Program-made: the position numbers and the translations under genes
Source: CALMEC01 sp964628685
GTDB taxonomy: Bacteria; Actinomycetota; Thermoleophilia; Miltoncostaeales; Miltoncostaeaceae
Reading direction: 5' to 3'
DNA: 64,000 nucleotides
Assembly: GCA_964628685.1 (NCBI GenBank)
Contig: CAZVNM010000005.1
Span: 186,001-250,000, forward strand
Notes under the pieces: generated by a model
Databases searched by the model: none
Told to the model about the DNA's origin: nothing
The model's input: only the letters and a program-made list of their open reading frames with translations
In this document: positions 7,404 through 16,279 of the stretch, piece by piece
Layout: each line of letters opens with the position of its first letter
Numbering within the stretch: position 1 is the stretch's first letter

Positions 7404-8396
7404 TCAGGCTGGCAGGCGCACGAGCCCCTGCGCGACGTACCAGTCGAGCGTGCGGCGCAGGGTGTCCTCGAGCGGCGTGTAGACGAGCCCCAGCTCCCGT
7501 TGGGCGCGCGTGCCGTCGTAGGCGTGGCCGTGCAGGAGGGTGCGCATCATCTCGGGGCAGAGCGGCGCACGTTTGCGCCGCAGCCGGAAGGCGGTGCCGA
7601 TCACCCGCGCCGTCGCCATCGCCATCGGCGGGGGCAGGATCCGCGGTGAGCGGGTGATGCCGGCCACCCGACCCATCAGATCCACCGCCTCACGCACCGT
7701 GAGGGTCGCGCCCGACAGGATGTAGCGCTCACCGGCGACGCCCCGACGCTCGGCCAGCAGATGCCCCTCGGTGCAGTCGGCGATGTCGACCACGCTCATC
7801 CGCGAGTCGATCAGCGCCTTCAGGGTGCCGTTGAGGTATCCGATGAGGAGCTTCGCCGTCCCGCGCGTGCGCCCGGGCCCCTGCACCGACGCGGGGTTGA
7901 CGCACACGAGCTCCACACCGGCCTCCTCCGCGGTGCGCAGGCCGATGATCTCGGCCTCCCACTTGGAGCGCTCGTAGTGCGAGAGGAACTCGTCGCGGTG
8001 CGGGGTGTCCTCGCGGCCGACGGCGCCGTGCGGCTCGCCGATGGTCGCCGCCGAAGAGGTGTGGACGACGCGCCGCACCCCGGCGGCGCCGGCCGCCGCC
8101 ACGAGGTTGCGGGTGCCGTCCACGTTCATGCGGTAGAGCACCGACGGGTCGGGCAGACAGAACGCGTTGGCACCGGCCACGTGGTAGACGACCTCACACC
8201 CGTCCATCGCGCCCTCCAGGGAGGCGGGGTCGAGGATGTCGCCGCGCACCGGCTCGGCACCCGCGGCGCGCAGCGCGGCCTCGCCCTCGTGGCTGCGGGT
8301 GAGGGCGCGCACGGTGCGGCCCTCCTCGATCAGCCGGCGGAGGATCGCGCCGCCGACGAAACCGGTGGCCCCGGTGATGAACACGGTCTCAGCCAC
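7404..8396 (-). CDS. NAD(P)-dependent epimerase/dehydratase (extended SDR)
   Basis: 330 residues with an N-terminal Rossmann fold: nucleotide-binding GATGFVGG at about 9-16, VYHVAGAN, then HTSSAA and the catalytic pair in YERSK. The sequence most resembles dihydroflavonol-4-reductase-like or hopanoid-associated sugar epimerase SDRs, so the substrate may be a lipid-linked or sugar compound. The GTG start overlaps the plsY stop by 8 bp, making pgsA-plsY-SDR one operon. The neighbourhood suggests a membrane-lipid link, which is an inference. Confidence 0.85.
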   Translation of the reverse strand: MAETVFITGATGFVGGAILRRLIEEGRTVRALTRSHEGEAALRAAGAEPVRGDILDPASLEGAMDGCEVVYHVAGANAFCLPDPSVLYRMNVDGTRNLVAAAGAAGVRRVVHTSSAATIGEPHGAVGREDTPHRDEFLSHYERSKWEAEIIGLRTAEEAGVELVCVNPASVQGPGRTRGTAKLLIGYLNGTLKALIDSRMSVVDIADCTEGHLLAERRGVAGERYILSGATLTVREAVDLMGRVAGITRSPRILPPPMAMATARVIGTAFRLRRKRAPLCPEMMRTLLHGHAYDGTRAQRELGLVYTPLEDTLRRTLDWYVAQGLVRLPA

Positions 8397-9000
8397 GTGC
8401 GTCCTCCGATGGGCGACGGCGCCCCAGTTGGATCCTCGCCTCGGTTCCGGACAGGAGGCGGCCGATGTTGGCGCGGTGACGGTAGATCACGAGGGCCGCC
8501 ATCGCACCCGCGAGCACCAGGTAGTGCCAGCTGTAGCCGAACGCCCAGGCGAGCGGTGCGAACGCCAGCGACGCGACGATGGCCGCCAGCGAGGTGATGC
8601 GGAAGACCGCCACCACGAGGAGCCAAATCGGCACGATGATGGCGGCCACCAGCGGGAAGAGCCCGATCATCACGCCGCCGCCGGCGGCCACGCCCTTGCC
8701 GCCCCGGAAGCGCATCCAGACCGGGAAGATGTTGCCCACCATGACGGCGGCGCCGGCCAGGATGGGCCACGGGTCGTCCAATAGCCACCGGCCGATCAGG
8801 GCGCCCAGCACGCCCTTGCCGATGTCGAGCACCATCGTGACGATGCCCCACCTGCGACCCAGCTCGCGAAACGCGTTGGCGGCGCCGATGTTGCCGCTGC
8901 CGACCCTCCGCAGGTCGATGCCCTGGGCGCGGCCGATCAGGTAGCCGAACGGGATCGATCCCAGCACGTACCCGGCCACGAGCGCGATGGCGAGGTTCAC
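8389..9000 (-). CDS. plsY: Acyl-phosphate:glycerol-3-phosphate acyltransferase PlsY
   Basis: 203 residues, multi-spanning. Motifs GSGNIGAANAFR, GNIFPVWMRFRGGKGVA and a C-terminal RHRANIGRLLSGTE are those of PlsY. It transfers the acyl group of acyl-phosphate to sn-1 of glycerol-3-phosphate, the first step of phospholipid synthesis. The frame stays open upstream over pgsA, but the GTG at 8998-9000 overlaps the pgsA TGA (GTGA) and starts the first membrane helix, so it is the natural start. It sits between pgsA and an SDR gene, with overlaps on both sides. Confidence 0.93.
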   Translation of the reverse strand: MNLAIALVAGYVLGSIPFGYLIGRAQGIDLRRVGSGNIGAANAFRELGRRWGIVTMVLDIGKGVLGALIGRWLLDDPWPILAGAAVMVGNIFPVWMRFRGGKGVAAGGGVMIGLFPLVAAIIVPIWLLVVAVFRITSLAAIVASLAFAPLAWAFGYSWHYLVLAGAMAALVIYRHRANIGRLLSGTEARIQLGRRRPSEDARG

Positions 9001-9578
9001 AGGCGGGTGAGGGCCTTCGCCCCGGTCGGCTTGCTGCCGAACAGGCGCCTGCGCGCCATGATGAAGTAGTACGCGCCCGACAGGATCGTCAGGAAGATGG
9101 CGATGTAGAGGAGGATGTCCTCCACCAGCTTGGGTCCACCGGGCGCGATGATCCAGGCGAGGGCGACGCTCTGACTCGTCATCTTCCAACGACCGAGGTT
9201 GCTCGCCGGGATGATGAGGTCCTCGGCGGCGGCCACGAGGCGCAGGCCGGTCACGGCGAACTCACGCGAGATGATGATGATCGCCACCCACGCGGCCATC
9301 TCGCCGGTCTCGATGAGGGCCACCAGCGCGGCGCTCACGAGGAGTTTGTCGGCCAGGCTGTCCAGGAACGAGCCGAGCACCGTCACCTGGCCGAGGGAGC
9401 GGGCCATGCGGCCGTCCACCCAGTCGGTGAGGACCGCGCCCACGAACACGCCGAACGCCCACCAGCGACCGCCGGGGATCCGGTCGGGGTCGATGAGGAT
9501 GAGCGCCATGAGACCCGGGATCGCGAAGACGCGAAGCCACGTGACCGCAAGGGGCGCGTTGAGCAGCGGGCTGGACAC
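8997..9578 (-). CDS. pgsA: CDP-diacylglycerol-glycerol-3-phosphate 3-phosphatidyltransferase
   Basis: 193 residues, integral membrane. The CDP-alcohol phosphotransferase signature is complete: DWVDGRMAR, eight residues, G, three residues, D, three residues, D (within TDWVDGRMARSLG and SFLDSLADK). It makes phosphatidylglycerol phosphate from CDP-diacylglycerol and glycerol-3-phosphate. Other family members such as phosphatidylinositol-phosphate synthase share the signature; placement beside plsY and overall sequence favour PgsA. GTG start; first gene of the pgsA-plsY-SDR operon. Confidence 0.88.
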   Translation of the reverse strand: MSSPLLNAPLAVTWLRVFAIPGLMALILIDPDRIPGGRWWAFGVFVGAVLTDWVDGRMARSLGQVTVLGSFLDSLADKLLVSAALVALIETGEMAAWVAIIIISREFAVTGLRLVAAAEDLIIPASNLGRWKMTSQSVALAWIIAPGGPKLVEDILLYIAIFLTILSGAYYFIMARRRLFGSKPTGAKALTRL

Positions 9579-9630
9579 CGTGCGTGATGATACGCGCCGT
9601 CCCCGTGGGTTCCTGCGGCCGAGCGTCCCG

Positions 9631-9652
9631 GAACCGCATGGCGGTGCGGTTC
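9631..9652. other. Inverted repeat, 8-bp arms
   Basis: GAACCGCA, spacer TGGCGG, TGCGGTTC, about 55 bp upstream of pgsA. It could be an operator or a small hairpin; there is nothing else to choose by. Confidence 0.4.
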
Positions 9653-9911
9653 AGGATCCGGGTGGTCCGACAGCGCCGTGGTTCACTACGCTCGACGAGG
9701 GTCAGGCTCACCCAAGGGGACCACCAACCGCGTCGAGCACGCACCGGCACGGTTCGTGGGTGCTCGCAGTCATCCACATCGCGGCCGCGCACGCAGCCGA
9801 CCCGCGGTCGACGTCAGGGGCGCGCAGAACCCATCAGCGACGTCGCTCGGGGGCCTCAGCCGTGGGACCCAGAGCCTCGGTCGATCCGGATACCCGTCCG
9901 AGGTTGCAGCA

Positions 9912-9939
9912 TTGCGCTCACGTTAAGGATGTGTATGGT
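9912..9939 (+). promoter_or_regulatory. Promoter candidate for the beta-propeller gene
   Basis: TTGCGC (9912-9917), a 16-nt spacer and TATGGT (9934-9939) lie about 30 bp before the ATG at 9969. A purine-rich GGAGG lies close to the start codon. Confidence 0.4.
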
Positions 9940-9968
9940 CTTTGTGGACAACGGGTACCGGAGGCGGC

Positions 9969-11222
9969 ATGGGGCGCGTTCGTACGGTGCGGTGTGGATG
10001 GGTCGTCGCGGCGGGTGTCTCAGTGTTGGCGATTCCGCATGTGGGCTCGGGCACGCCGGTGACTGAGCGGGTGTCGGTGTCGTCCGATGGCGGTGAGGTG
10101 TCGGACGGGTACAGCTACAACTGGACGAACCTGAACGGGGATGGTCAGGTCGTCATGTTCGACGCCGCTCGACGAGCGTTCTTTCCGGGCGAGACGACGC
10201 GGTCGTTTCAGGATGTCATCGTCCGTGACCGGCGAGCGGGCACGACGGAGCGGATCAGTGTGTCGTCGACGGGCGTGCCGGGCGATCAGGAGAGCTGGGT
10301 GACAAGCCGGTCACAGGGTTTGAGCGCTGACGGCCGTTTCGCGGTGTTCATGTCGTGGGCTGAGAACCTGGTGCCTGGTGACACGAACGGGTACCCGGAC
10401 GTGTTCGTCCGTGATCGGGTGGCGGGCACGACGATCCGGGTGAGCGTCAACAACGACGGCTCTCAGCGCGCGACCGGCGGCTACTGGGCTGCGATCAGCC
10501 CGAACGGTCGGTTCATCGCATTCGCTCCGTCGAGCTGGAATGTGTCGCCGTCAAGCGGGGAAGGCGTGTTCGTGCGTGACCGGGTGGCCGGCACTACAAG
10601 ACAGGCGATGGTGTCGGGGAATGTGCGGTATCTGTCTGTGAGTTCGGACGGTGGATTGGTTGCCTACAACCGGGAGGTCAACACCGCTGCCGGCACCCGA
10701 ACCCGCAGTTCCGAGGTGATGAACATGGCCACTGGGACGGCTCAGCGCGTCGACCGTGGGGCCGACGGCAGCCCGGATCCGCAGGCCGCCTCCTATTGGC
10801 AGATGCCGGACATGGCCGCCAACGGCCGGTATGTGGCGTTCTCCGCTCGGTCGGATGGCCTGGTCGATGGGGACAACAATGGGTCGTTTGACGTGTTCGT
10901 GCGGGACCGGATCGCAGAGACCACCCAGCTGATCAGCCAATCGATGAGCGGGACTGCGGCAGGTGGCGCGTCGGATGCGACGATCAGCGCGAACGGGCGA
11001 TTCATCGCGTTCGACTCAACGTCGTCAGAGCTCGTTCCGTACCCGGATGTCGGTGAGGTAGGCAAGCTGTCCTCACGGCGACCGTCAACCCGATCGGAAA
11101 CCGCACGACCACCGGCTACGACCCCGAAGGCAACCCGATCACCACTGTCACCGCGCGCGGGACGGCTGCCGCCGACCCGGCCATCGGGACGATCATCCGT
11201 ACCTTCGACGCACGCGGTCTGA
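9969..11222 (+). CDS. Exported PD40-type beta-propeller protein, C-terminus out of frame
   Basis: From the ATG at 9969 the protein opens with a signal-peptide-like segment (VRCGWVVAAGVSVLAIPHVG). It then has repeated blades of the form SADGRFAVFMSWAENLVPGD and DVFVRDRVAGTT, with ISPNGRFIAF and ISANGRFIAFDS, typical of TolB/WD40-like PD40 repeats. The last normal blade stops at SSELVPYPDV near 11050, where GDTN-DVFVRDR would be expected. From there to the stop at 11222 the residues are a nonsense reading of RHS-coding DNA. The gene is therefore truncated by a deletion, a frameshift or a misassembly joining it to the RHS sequence. The genuine protein part is about 9969-11050. Confidence 0.7.
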   Translation: MGRVRTVRCGWVVAAGVSVLAIPHVGSGTPVTERVSVSSDGGEVSDGYSYNWTNLNGDGQVVMFDAARRAFFPGETTRSFQDVIVRDRRAGTTERISVSSTGVPGDQESWVTSRSQGLSADGRFAVFMSWAENLVPGDTNGYPDVFVRDRVAGTTIRVSVNNDGSQRATGGYWAAISPNGRFIAFAPSSWNVSPSSGEGVFVRDRVAGTTRQAMVSGNVRYLSVSSDGGLVAYNREVNTAAGTRTRSSEVMNMATGTAQRVDRGADGSPDPQAASYWQMPDMAANGRYVAFSARSDGLVDGDNNGSFDVFVRDRIAETTQLISQSMSGTAAGGASDATISANGRFIAFDSTSSELVPYPDVGEVGKLSSRRPSTRSETARPPATTPKATRSPLSPRAGRLPPTRPSGRSSVPSTHAV

Positions 11223-13039
11223 CGACAGCTGTCGCCTACGGAGACGCAACCCCGGACGTCACCTACGGGTACGACACCGTCGGACGACTCACCTCGATAC
11301 ACGACGACGCCGGCACCGAGGCGTACATCCTCGACGCTGTCGGACGCGTGACCCGTATCACCCGCAACGGCACCATGGTTTTCACCTACACGTACAACGC
11401 CGATGGAGAAATCACCCGCCGCACCTACCCCGACAACACCAGCCACACCGCCACCTTCAACACCGACGGCAGAATCGCCAGTCTCACCAGCGCCGGGCAC
11501 ACCACGACCTTCACCTATGACGCCGCCGGCAATCTCACCACGACCAGTCTCCCGAATGGCACCACCGAAGTCCGCACCACCGACCCCGCCGGTCGAACCA
11601 GCAGCGTCGAAAGCACCAACGGCGGCGCCACCGTCGTGAGAGTTGACCAGCAGCTCGATCCCGTCGGAAACCCGACAACCGTTACCACCACCCGCGGAAC
11701 CACCCAGACAACCGACACCTACACGTACGATCCAGCTGACCGACTCGTCGGCAACTGCATCGACACCACCGCCCCCTGCACCCCGGCTGCGGCGAAGCGC
11801 ATCACCTATACCTACGACCCCGTCGGAAACCGCCTCACCCAGGATCGGGTCGGCACCGCCACCACACCGGGAACGACCAACTACACCTATAACCCAGCCG
11901 ACCAACTGACGGAAACCACCGGACCCGACGGTACCACCAGCTACACGTACGACCCCGACGGCAACCAAACAACCGCTGGCACCACCAACTATACCTACGA
12001 CCTCAACAACAAACTCACCCAGGCAACAATCGGAACCACAACCACCAGCTACACGTACGACGGGGAAGGGAAGCGGGTCACCCGCGCCACCAACGGCACA
12101 CTTGACACCCGTTACCACTGGGACCCCACCGGCCCCCTCCCAGAACTCGCCCTCGAACGAACCGGTACGAACACCCTCATCAGCCGATACGTCCAGGGCC
12201 CCACCGGCCCCATCAGCACCACGACGGGTGCGGGGACGTTCTTCTACCATCGCGACGCCATCGGGAGCATCCGCGCCGTCACGAACGCCTCCGGCGCCGA
12301 CCAATGGCACTACGACTACGACCCGTACGGAGAAGAGCGCGCAACGGTCAAAGTCGCCAGCACTGCTCCCGCCAACTTGGTTCAGTATGCCGGTGAGGCC
12401 ATCGACACCGAAACCGGCCTCTATCACCTCCGCGCACGCCAGTACAATCCGCGGAACGGCAAGTTCCTGTCAGTGGATCCAGACGTCCTCCGTCCTTCGC
12501 GACCAACGTTCAGCACATATATTTACGCGGATGGTGCACCGACCACTATGGTTGATCCCACTGGCTACCGAGGGGTCCCCGTTGCCCCGGGATACTCACT
12601 GACATCCCCATGCTGTACAGCCTGGAACCTTGATGGACGCTTTGACCTCACGTTTCGTATTCGATTCGTGCTCCAGCGGACAGTCACGAACCGATCCCCT
12701 ATGTACGGTGCGTATTGGGTACGCCTATCGTCATGGCATTACAACGGCCATATTGCATTGGTTGGAAACGGCGCCAGCGGGAAGTCAGGGGCAGGCGCGC
12801 GCTGGCACATTATGCAACTCGCCAACAGAAGCTCTGAAACGTTTGGCCACCAGTACGTGCGACCCGTGGGACGAAGGGGTCAGCTCTTCAGACTCGAGGT
12901 TCAGTTGCAGCCGGAGGCATATTATGCCTTCGGGAAGCCGAGATACAAGTTCGCCGGCCGGGTAGGTGTGTATACACATGCGGACTCTGGCGCACGTCTG
13001 ATAGGTATCGAGAAGCCGGATCAGCAGGGACGGCCATGA
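11057..13039 (+). CDS. RHS/YD-repeat protein lacking its own start, with unique C-terminal tail
   Basis: The RHS frame is open from 11057, just after an in-frame TGA (11054-11056), and the first possible start codon is a GTG at 11348, well inside the repeats. This is therefore the 3' portion of a larger gene. YD repeats such as TTGYDPEGNPITT, YNADGEITRR, YDAAGNLTT and YDPDGNQTTAG run for about 415 residues. The RHS core follows, with YDYDPYGEE, LYHLRARQYNPRNGKFLSVDP and a junction motif MVDPTG. The remaining ~163 residues are of lower GC and match no family I know, as expected for the variable tip of a polymorphic-toxin or surface RHS protein. The stop overlaps the next ATG (ATGA). Confidence 0.75.
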   Translation, partial: GRQAVLTATVNPIGNRTTTGYDPEGNPITTVTARGTAAADPAIGTIIRTFDARGLTTAVAYGDATPDVTYGYDTVGRLTSIHDDAGTEAYILDAVGRVTRITRNGTMVFTYTYNADGEITRRTYPDNTSHTATFNTDGRIASLTSAGHTTTFTYDAAGNLTTTSLPNGTTEVRTTDPAGRTSSVESTNGGATVVRVDQQLDPVGNPTTVTTTRGTTQTTDTYTYDPADRLVGNCIDTTAPCTPAAAKRITYTYDPVGNRLTQDRVGTATTPGTTNYTYNPADQLTETTGPDGTTSYTYDPDGNQTTAGTTNYTYDLNNKLTQATIGTTTTSYTYDGEGKRVTRATNGTLDTRYHWDPTGPLPELALERTGTNTLISRYVQGPTGPISTTTGAGTFFYHRDAIGSIRAVTNASGADQWHYDYDPYGEERATVKVASTAPANLVQYAGEAIDTETGLYHLRARQYNPRNGKFLSVDPDVLRPSRPTFSTYIYADGAPTTMVDPTGYRGVPVAPGYSLTSPCCTAWNLDGRFDLTFRIRFVLQRTVTNRSPMYGAYWVRLSSWHYNGHIALVGNGASGKSGAGARWHIMQLANRSSETFGHQYVRPVGRRGQLFRLEVQLQPEAYYAFGKPRYKFAGRVGVYTHADSGARLIGIEKPDQQGRP

Positions 13040-13716
13040 ATGCCTTCACAACTCGCGGTGCACTGGCCGTGCTGATGACTGCAACGACGATCCTTGTTGG
13101 GGCATGCGGGACGCAAGCAGGGACTCGTATTTCGGTCGACTCCGTGCTCGATGATTTGATGCGTCCCGGTCGCATCCTCGAGATACGGATGACCGATCAG
13201 GGCTCGGAGGCCACGGTGCGAGAGGGGCGGGGCATCCGGGCCAATCTGGTGTTCGCAGGTCGGACGACCCGTAAACCACCCGATACGGATGGCGTGCTGG
13301 ACCGGATCACCCTGATCCGTCGCGGGACGGGAAACACACTGAACGGTCAAGAGTATGTCCGGAGGACCGGCGGGCGATCTTGGCAGGCGGTCCGCCTAGA
13401 ATTATCAACAACTGACGAAGCCCTCGCTTCGAGTGTTGTTACCGCTTTGGACGCCATACTTCGAGGTGCGGAGGGGCGCGGGAGCGTGGACGGGGGAGCA
13501 ATGGTAGTACGCCTCACGCCACGCCCAGGTGAAGATGATTTGGAGTTCCGTTACCAACTGGGACGAGACCCGCTGCCAGTTGAGATGTCGGTCCCCGCCG
13601 CGATCTTTCCTGGTGGCGGACCGTCGGTGACCAGGATCTCGATCTCGCAATGCCAATGCACCGACGCGATCTTTCGGCCTGACGACAGGGGGCGTTCGGG
13701 GCAGCGGGAACCGTAA
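13036..13716 (+). CDS. Lipoprotein following the RHS gene; possible immunity protein
   Basis: 226 residues. A signal sequence with lipobox VGAC (Cys24) predicts a lipid-anchored extracytoplasmic protein. The mature part (VDSVLDDLMRPGRILEIRMT, LSTTDEALASSVVTALDAIL, LEFRYQLGRDPLPVEMSVPA) has the feel of LppX/LprG-type lipoproteins, but I cannot assign it. Its ATG overlaps the RHS stop by four bases with a CAGGGA element upstream, so the two are translationally coupled. By position it could protect against, or act with, the RHS tail; that is inference. Confidence 0.65.
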   Translation: MNAFTTRGALAVLMTATTILVGACGTQAGTRISVDSVLDDLMRPGRILEIRMTDQGSEATVREGRGIRANLVFAGRTTRKPPDTDGVLDRITLIRRGTGNTLNGQEYVRRTGGRSWQAVRLELSTTDEALASSVVTALDAILRGAEGRGSVDGGAMVVRLTPRPGEDDLEFRYQLGRDPLPVEMSVPAAIFPGGGPSVTRISISQCQCTDAIFRPDDRGRSGQREP

Positions 13717-13843
13717 CCGTACGAGCGACCGATTCCAGCCTGGTGGCAGGCAGCGACTTGGAGGCCTTGTCGTGAACGGTCCTGCCCACGCCCGTCGCAC
13801 TACACTCCCCGGGTCACGCACCGCCCGAGAGGAACGCGTCCCC

Positions 13844-15418
13844 GTGCCCACCGACCGCCTGGCCGTCATCACCGCCGCCTTCGACCGCGCCATCGCGGCC
13901 GGACGCCTGCACGAGGCGGCCGACCTGATCGCCCGGACGGGCCGCATGGGCGTCGACCCGATGACCGCCGGCACGCGACGGCGCATGGAGGGGCAGCTGG
14001 CCCTCGCGCGCGACGACGTGCCCGCCGCGCTCGGGGCCCTGCGCGACGCCGTCGACGCCGCCCGCACGGCGGGGCGCATGGACCTGCTGGCGGGAGGGTG
14101 GCTGGCCGACCTCGGTTCGGCGCTCGCGCGGTCCGGCGATGCGGCCGGTGCGGTGCCGGTGCTCGAGGAGGCCGCCGGCCTCGCCGACCGCATCCGGGGC
14201 GCGGACTGGGCGACGGTGCGGGCGCTTCGCCTGCTCGCGTCGGCGCTCTCGGCGCAGGGCGAGCATGTGCGGGCCGCCGACGTCTACGGGCAGGCGGTGA
14301 CCACGGCGGCCGGCGCGCGACCGGTCGATCCGGACGTGGTGGCGAGCGTGCGGAGCGAGTGGGCCGCCGCGCTCACCTCGGCCGGCCGCGACGGCGACGC
14401 CCAGCAGGTGACCCAGGGCGGTGCGCCGCCCATCGAGGGGGCGGCCAACCCGCAGGTGCAGGAGCTCACCCCCGAGCAGCGCGCCGCCGAGCTCGAGGCC
14501 GCGATGGCGGAGCTTGACGCCCTCGTGGGGCTGGGCGAGGTGAAGGCCGAGGTCCGCAAGCTCACCGACCTCATCAGCGTGCAGGAGCGACGTCGCGCCG
14601 AGGGCAAGAAGGTGCCGGAGGTGGGCCTCCACCTCGTCTTCATCGGTCCGCCGGGCACCGGCAAGACCACCGTCGCGCGGCTCATGGGGCGCATCTACAA
14701 GGGGCTCGGCGTGCTGCAGGGCGGGCACCTGGTCGAGACCGACCGCGCCGGCCTGGTGGCGGGCTACGTCGGCCAGACGGCCATCAAGGTCGACGGCAAG
14801 GTGAAGGAGGCGCTCGACGGGGTGCTCTTCATCGACGAGGCCTACACGCTGCAGGGCGGGGGCGAGCAGGACTTCGGCCAGGAGGCCATCGCGGCGCTTC
14901 TCAAGCGCATGGAGGACGAGCGCGGCCGTCTGGCGGTGATCCTGGCGGGGTACGACCAGCCGATGGCCCGTCTGCTCGACAGCAACCCGGGGCTTCGCAG
15001 CCGCTTCTCGCAGATCCTGCAGTTCGCCTCGTACACCGCCCAGGAGCTCGCCGACATCTTCAAGCTCATGATGGGCAGGTACGACTACCACCTGTCACCG
15101 GCCGCGGACGCGCACCTGACGGAGGTGACCGAGCGCATGGTGGCCAACGCCGGCCCGACGTTCGGCAACGCCCGCGAGGTGCGCAACCTGTTCGAGGACG
15201 CCATCCGCTCCCACGCCGGCCGCGCCGCCGACGACCAGGACGTGGACCTCTCGACCCTCGAGCCCGAGGACCTCATCTGGCCGCCACCCGCGAGCCCCGA
15301 GGCCGCCGCGATGGCGCGCCGTGCGGCCGCCGACGCGGCCGCATCGGGGACGGCCGCCGGTTCGGCGGGGGCCGGCGACGGTCCGGCGGCGGACGGCCCG
15401 TCGGGGGTTCCCGCCTGA
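13844..15418 (+). CDS. CbxX/CfxQ-family AAA ATPase with helical-repeat N-terminus
   Basis: 524 residues. The first ~200 are alpha-helical, TPR-like (repeated pairs such as DRAIAAGRLHEAADLIARTG and AAGAVPVLEEAAGLADRIRG). A CbxX-type AAA module follows: LDALVGLGEVKAEVRKL, Walker A GPPGTGKTTVA, Walker B VLFIDEAYTL, then FGNAREVRNLFEDAI. The layout resembles EccA of type VII secretion, but no other T7SS genes are in the window. CbxX proteins remodel partner proteins, including Rubisco activases. GTG 13844 is chosen for the AGAGGA element upstream and because conserved-looking sequence starts there. A GTG at 13772, also preceded by GGAGG, is the alternative. Confidence 0.75.
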   Translation: MPTDRLAVITAAFDRAIAAGRLHEAADLIARTGRMGVDPMTAGTRRRMEGQLALARDDVPAALGALRDAVDAARTAGRMDLLAGGWLADLGSALARSGDAAGAVPVLEEAAGLADRIRGADWATVRALRLLASALSAQGEHVRAADVYGQAVTTAAGARPVDPDVVASVRSEWAAALTSAGRDGDAQQVTQGGAPPIEGAANPQVQELTPEQRAAELEAAMAELDALVGLGEVKAEVRKLTDLISVQERRRAEGKKVPEVGLHLVFIGPPGTGKTTVARLMGRIYKGLGVLQGGHLVETDRAGLVAGYVGQTAIKVDGKVKEALDGVLFIDEAYTLQGGGEQDFGQEAIAALLKRMEDERGRLAVILAGYDQPMARLLDSNPGLRSRFSQILQFASYTAQELADIFKLMMGRYDYHLSPAADAHLTEVTERMVANAGPTFGNAREVRNLFEDAIRSHAGRAADDQDVDLSTLEPEDLIWPPPASPEAAAMARRAAADAAASGTAAGSAGAGDGPAADGPSGVPA

Positions 15419-15454
15419 GAGGAACCGTCGTCGTGGCGTCGAACCAATCCCGCG

Positions 15455-16279
15455 ATGCCACCAGACGCCCACACCCTCGCCGAACGGCTGCGCCGCGACT
15501 ACGAGACCTTCAGCCCCGCGCAGCAGGCGCTCGCCCGATACCTGGTCGACCACATCGCCGAGCTGCCGCTGCTCTCGGCCCATGAGGTCGCGCATGCCTC
15601 CCACTGCAGCCCGGCCACCGTCGTGCGGTTCGCCCAGGCGCTCGGCTACTCCGGCTACCCGGAGCTGCAGCGCACCGTGCGCGCGGCACAGCGGCCGGCC
15701 CTTCCACCGCGACGCGCGGGCCAACTGGGCCTCTTCACCGGTCGCGACGGGATCCAGGACCTCTTCGCCGCCGACCATCTGGCGCTGGACGACGCGCTCA
15801 GCAGGCTGGGACAGGACGGCATGGCGCCGCTCGCCGCAACGCTCACCGGACGAAACCCGGTCGTGCTGGCGGGGGAGGGACACGCCCGGCCCGTGCTCGC
15901 CCTCATCGAGGAGCGCATCGAGCGGGCGGGTCGCCACGTCGTCGTGATCGACCGCCTCGAACCGCGCCTGCGGGCGCGGCTTGCCAACATGCCCCGCACC
16001 GCCGGTGTGCTCGCGGTCGCCGTCGGCAGGGAGACCGCCGTGGCCGACGCCGCACTGGACGCCGCCCGCAGCCTCTCGTTGCCGATGGTGTCGCTCGTCG
16101 ACTCGAGCCTGTCGCCCATCGCGCGCGCCCCGGTGTCGCTGGTGGTGCCGGCCGACGAACGCGGTGGCGGCGCCCCCGGCATGGTGGCCTTCGTGGCCGT
16201 GGCGCAGGCGCTCGCCGACGCGCTGACGCCCGCGGCGCAGACGCCCACGCTCTCGGCCGTCGAGCTCGCCGCCGGTTAG
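15455..16279 (+). CDS. RpiR-family transcriptional regulator
   Basis: 274 residues. The N-terminal helix-turn-helix (about 8-75) has family features: LAERLRRDYETFSPAQQALA, SAHEVAHASHCSPATVVRFA and ALGYSGYPELQ. The remaining ~190 residues correspond to the SIS sugar-phosphate-binding domain (LTGRNPVVLAGEG, HVVVIDRLEP, VSLVDSSLSPIARAPVSLVV). Such proteins sense phosphosugars, but no sugar-metabolism genes adjoin it, so its regulon is unknown. It converges with the RNB gene and their 3' ends overlap by four bases. Confidence 0.8.
   Translation: MPPDAHTLAERLRRDYETFSPAQQALARYLVDHIAELPLLSAHEVAHASHCSPATVVRFAQALGYSGYPELQRTVRAAQRPALPPRRAGQLGLFTGRDGIQDLFAADHLALDDALSRLGQDGMAPLAATLTGRNPVVLAGEGHARPVLALIEERIERAGRHVVVIDRLEPRLRARLANMPRTAGVLAVAVGRETAVADAALDAARSLSLPMVSLVDSSLSPIARAPVSLVVPADERGGGAPGMVAFVAVAQALADALTPAAQTPTLSAVELAAG

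Larger units (their letters stand above)
9579..9968. other. Divergent intergenic region without a gene
   Basis: 390 bp between pgsA (minus) and the beta-propeller gene (plus). It contains a hairpin at 9631-9652 and a promoter candidate at 9912-9939. Short frames crossing it show no recognisable protein. Confidence 0.6.

Noticed and set aside
9969..13716. Prophage or integrative element
   Set aside because: There is no integrase, terminase, portal or attachment-site repeat; only RHS and lower local GC point to exchange.
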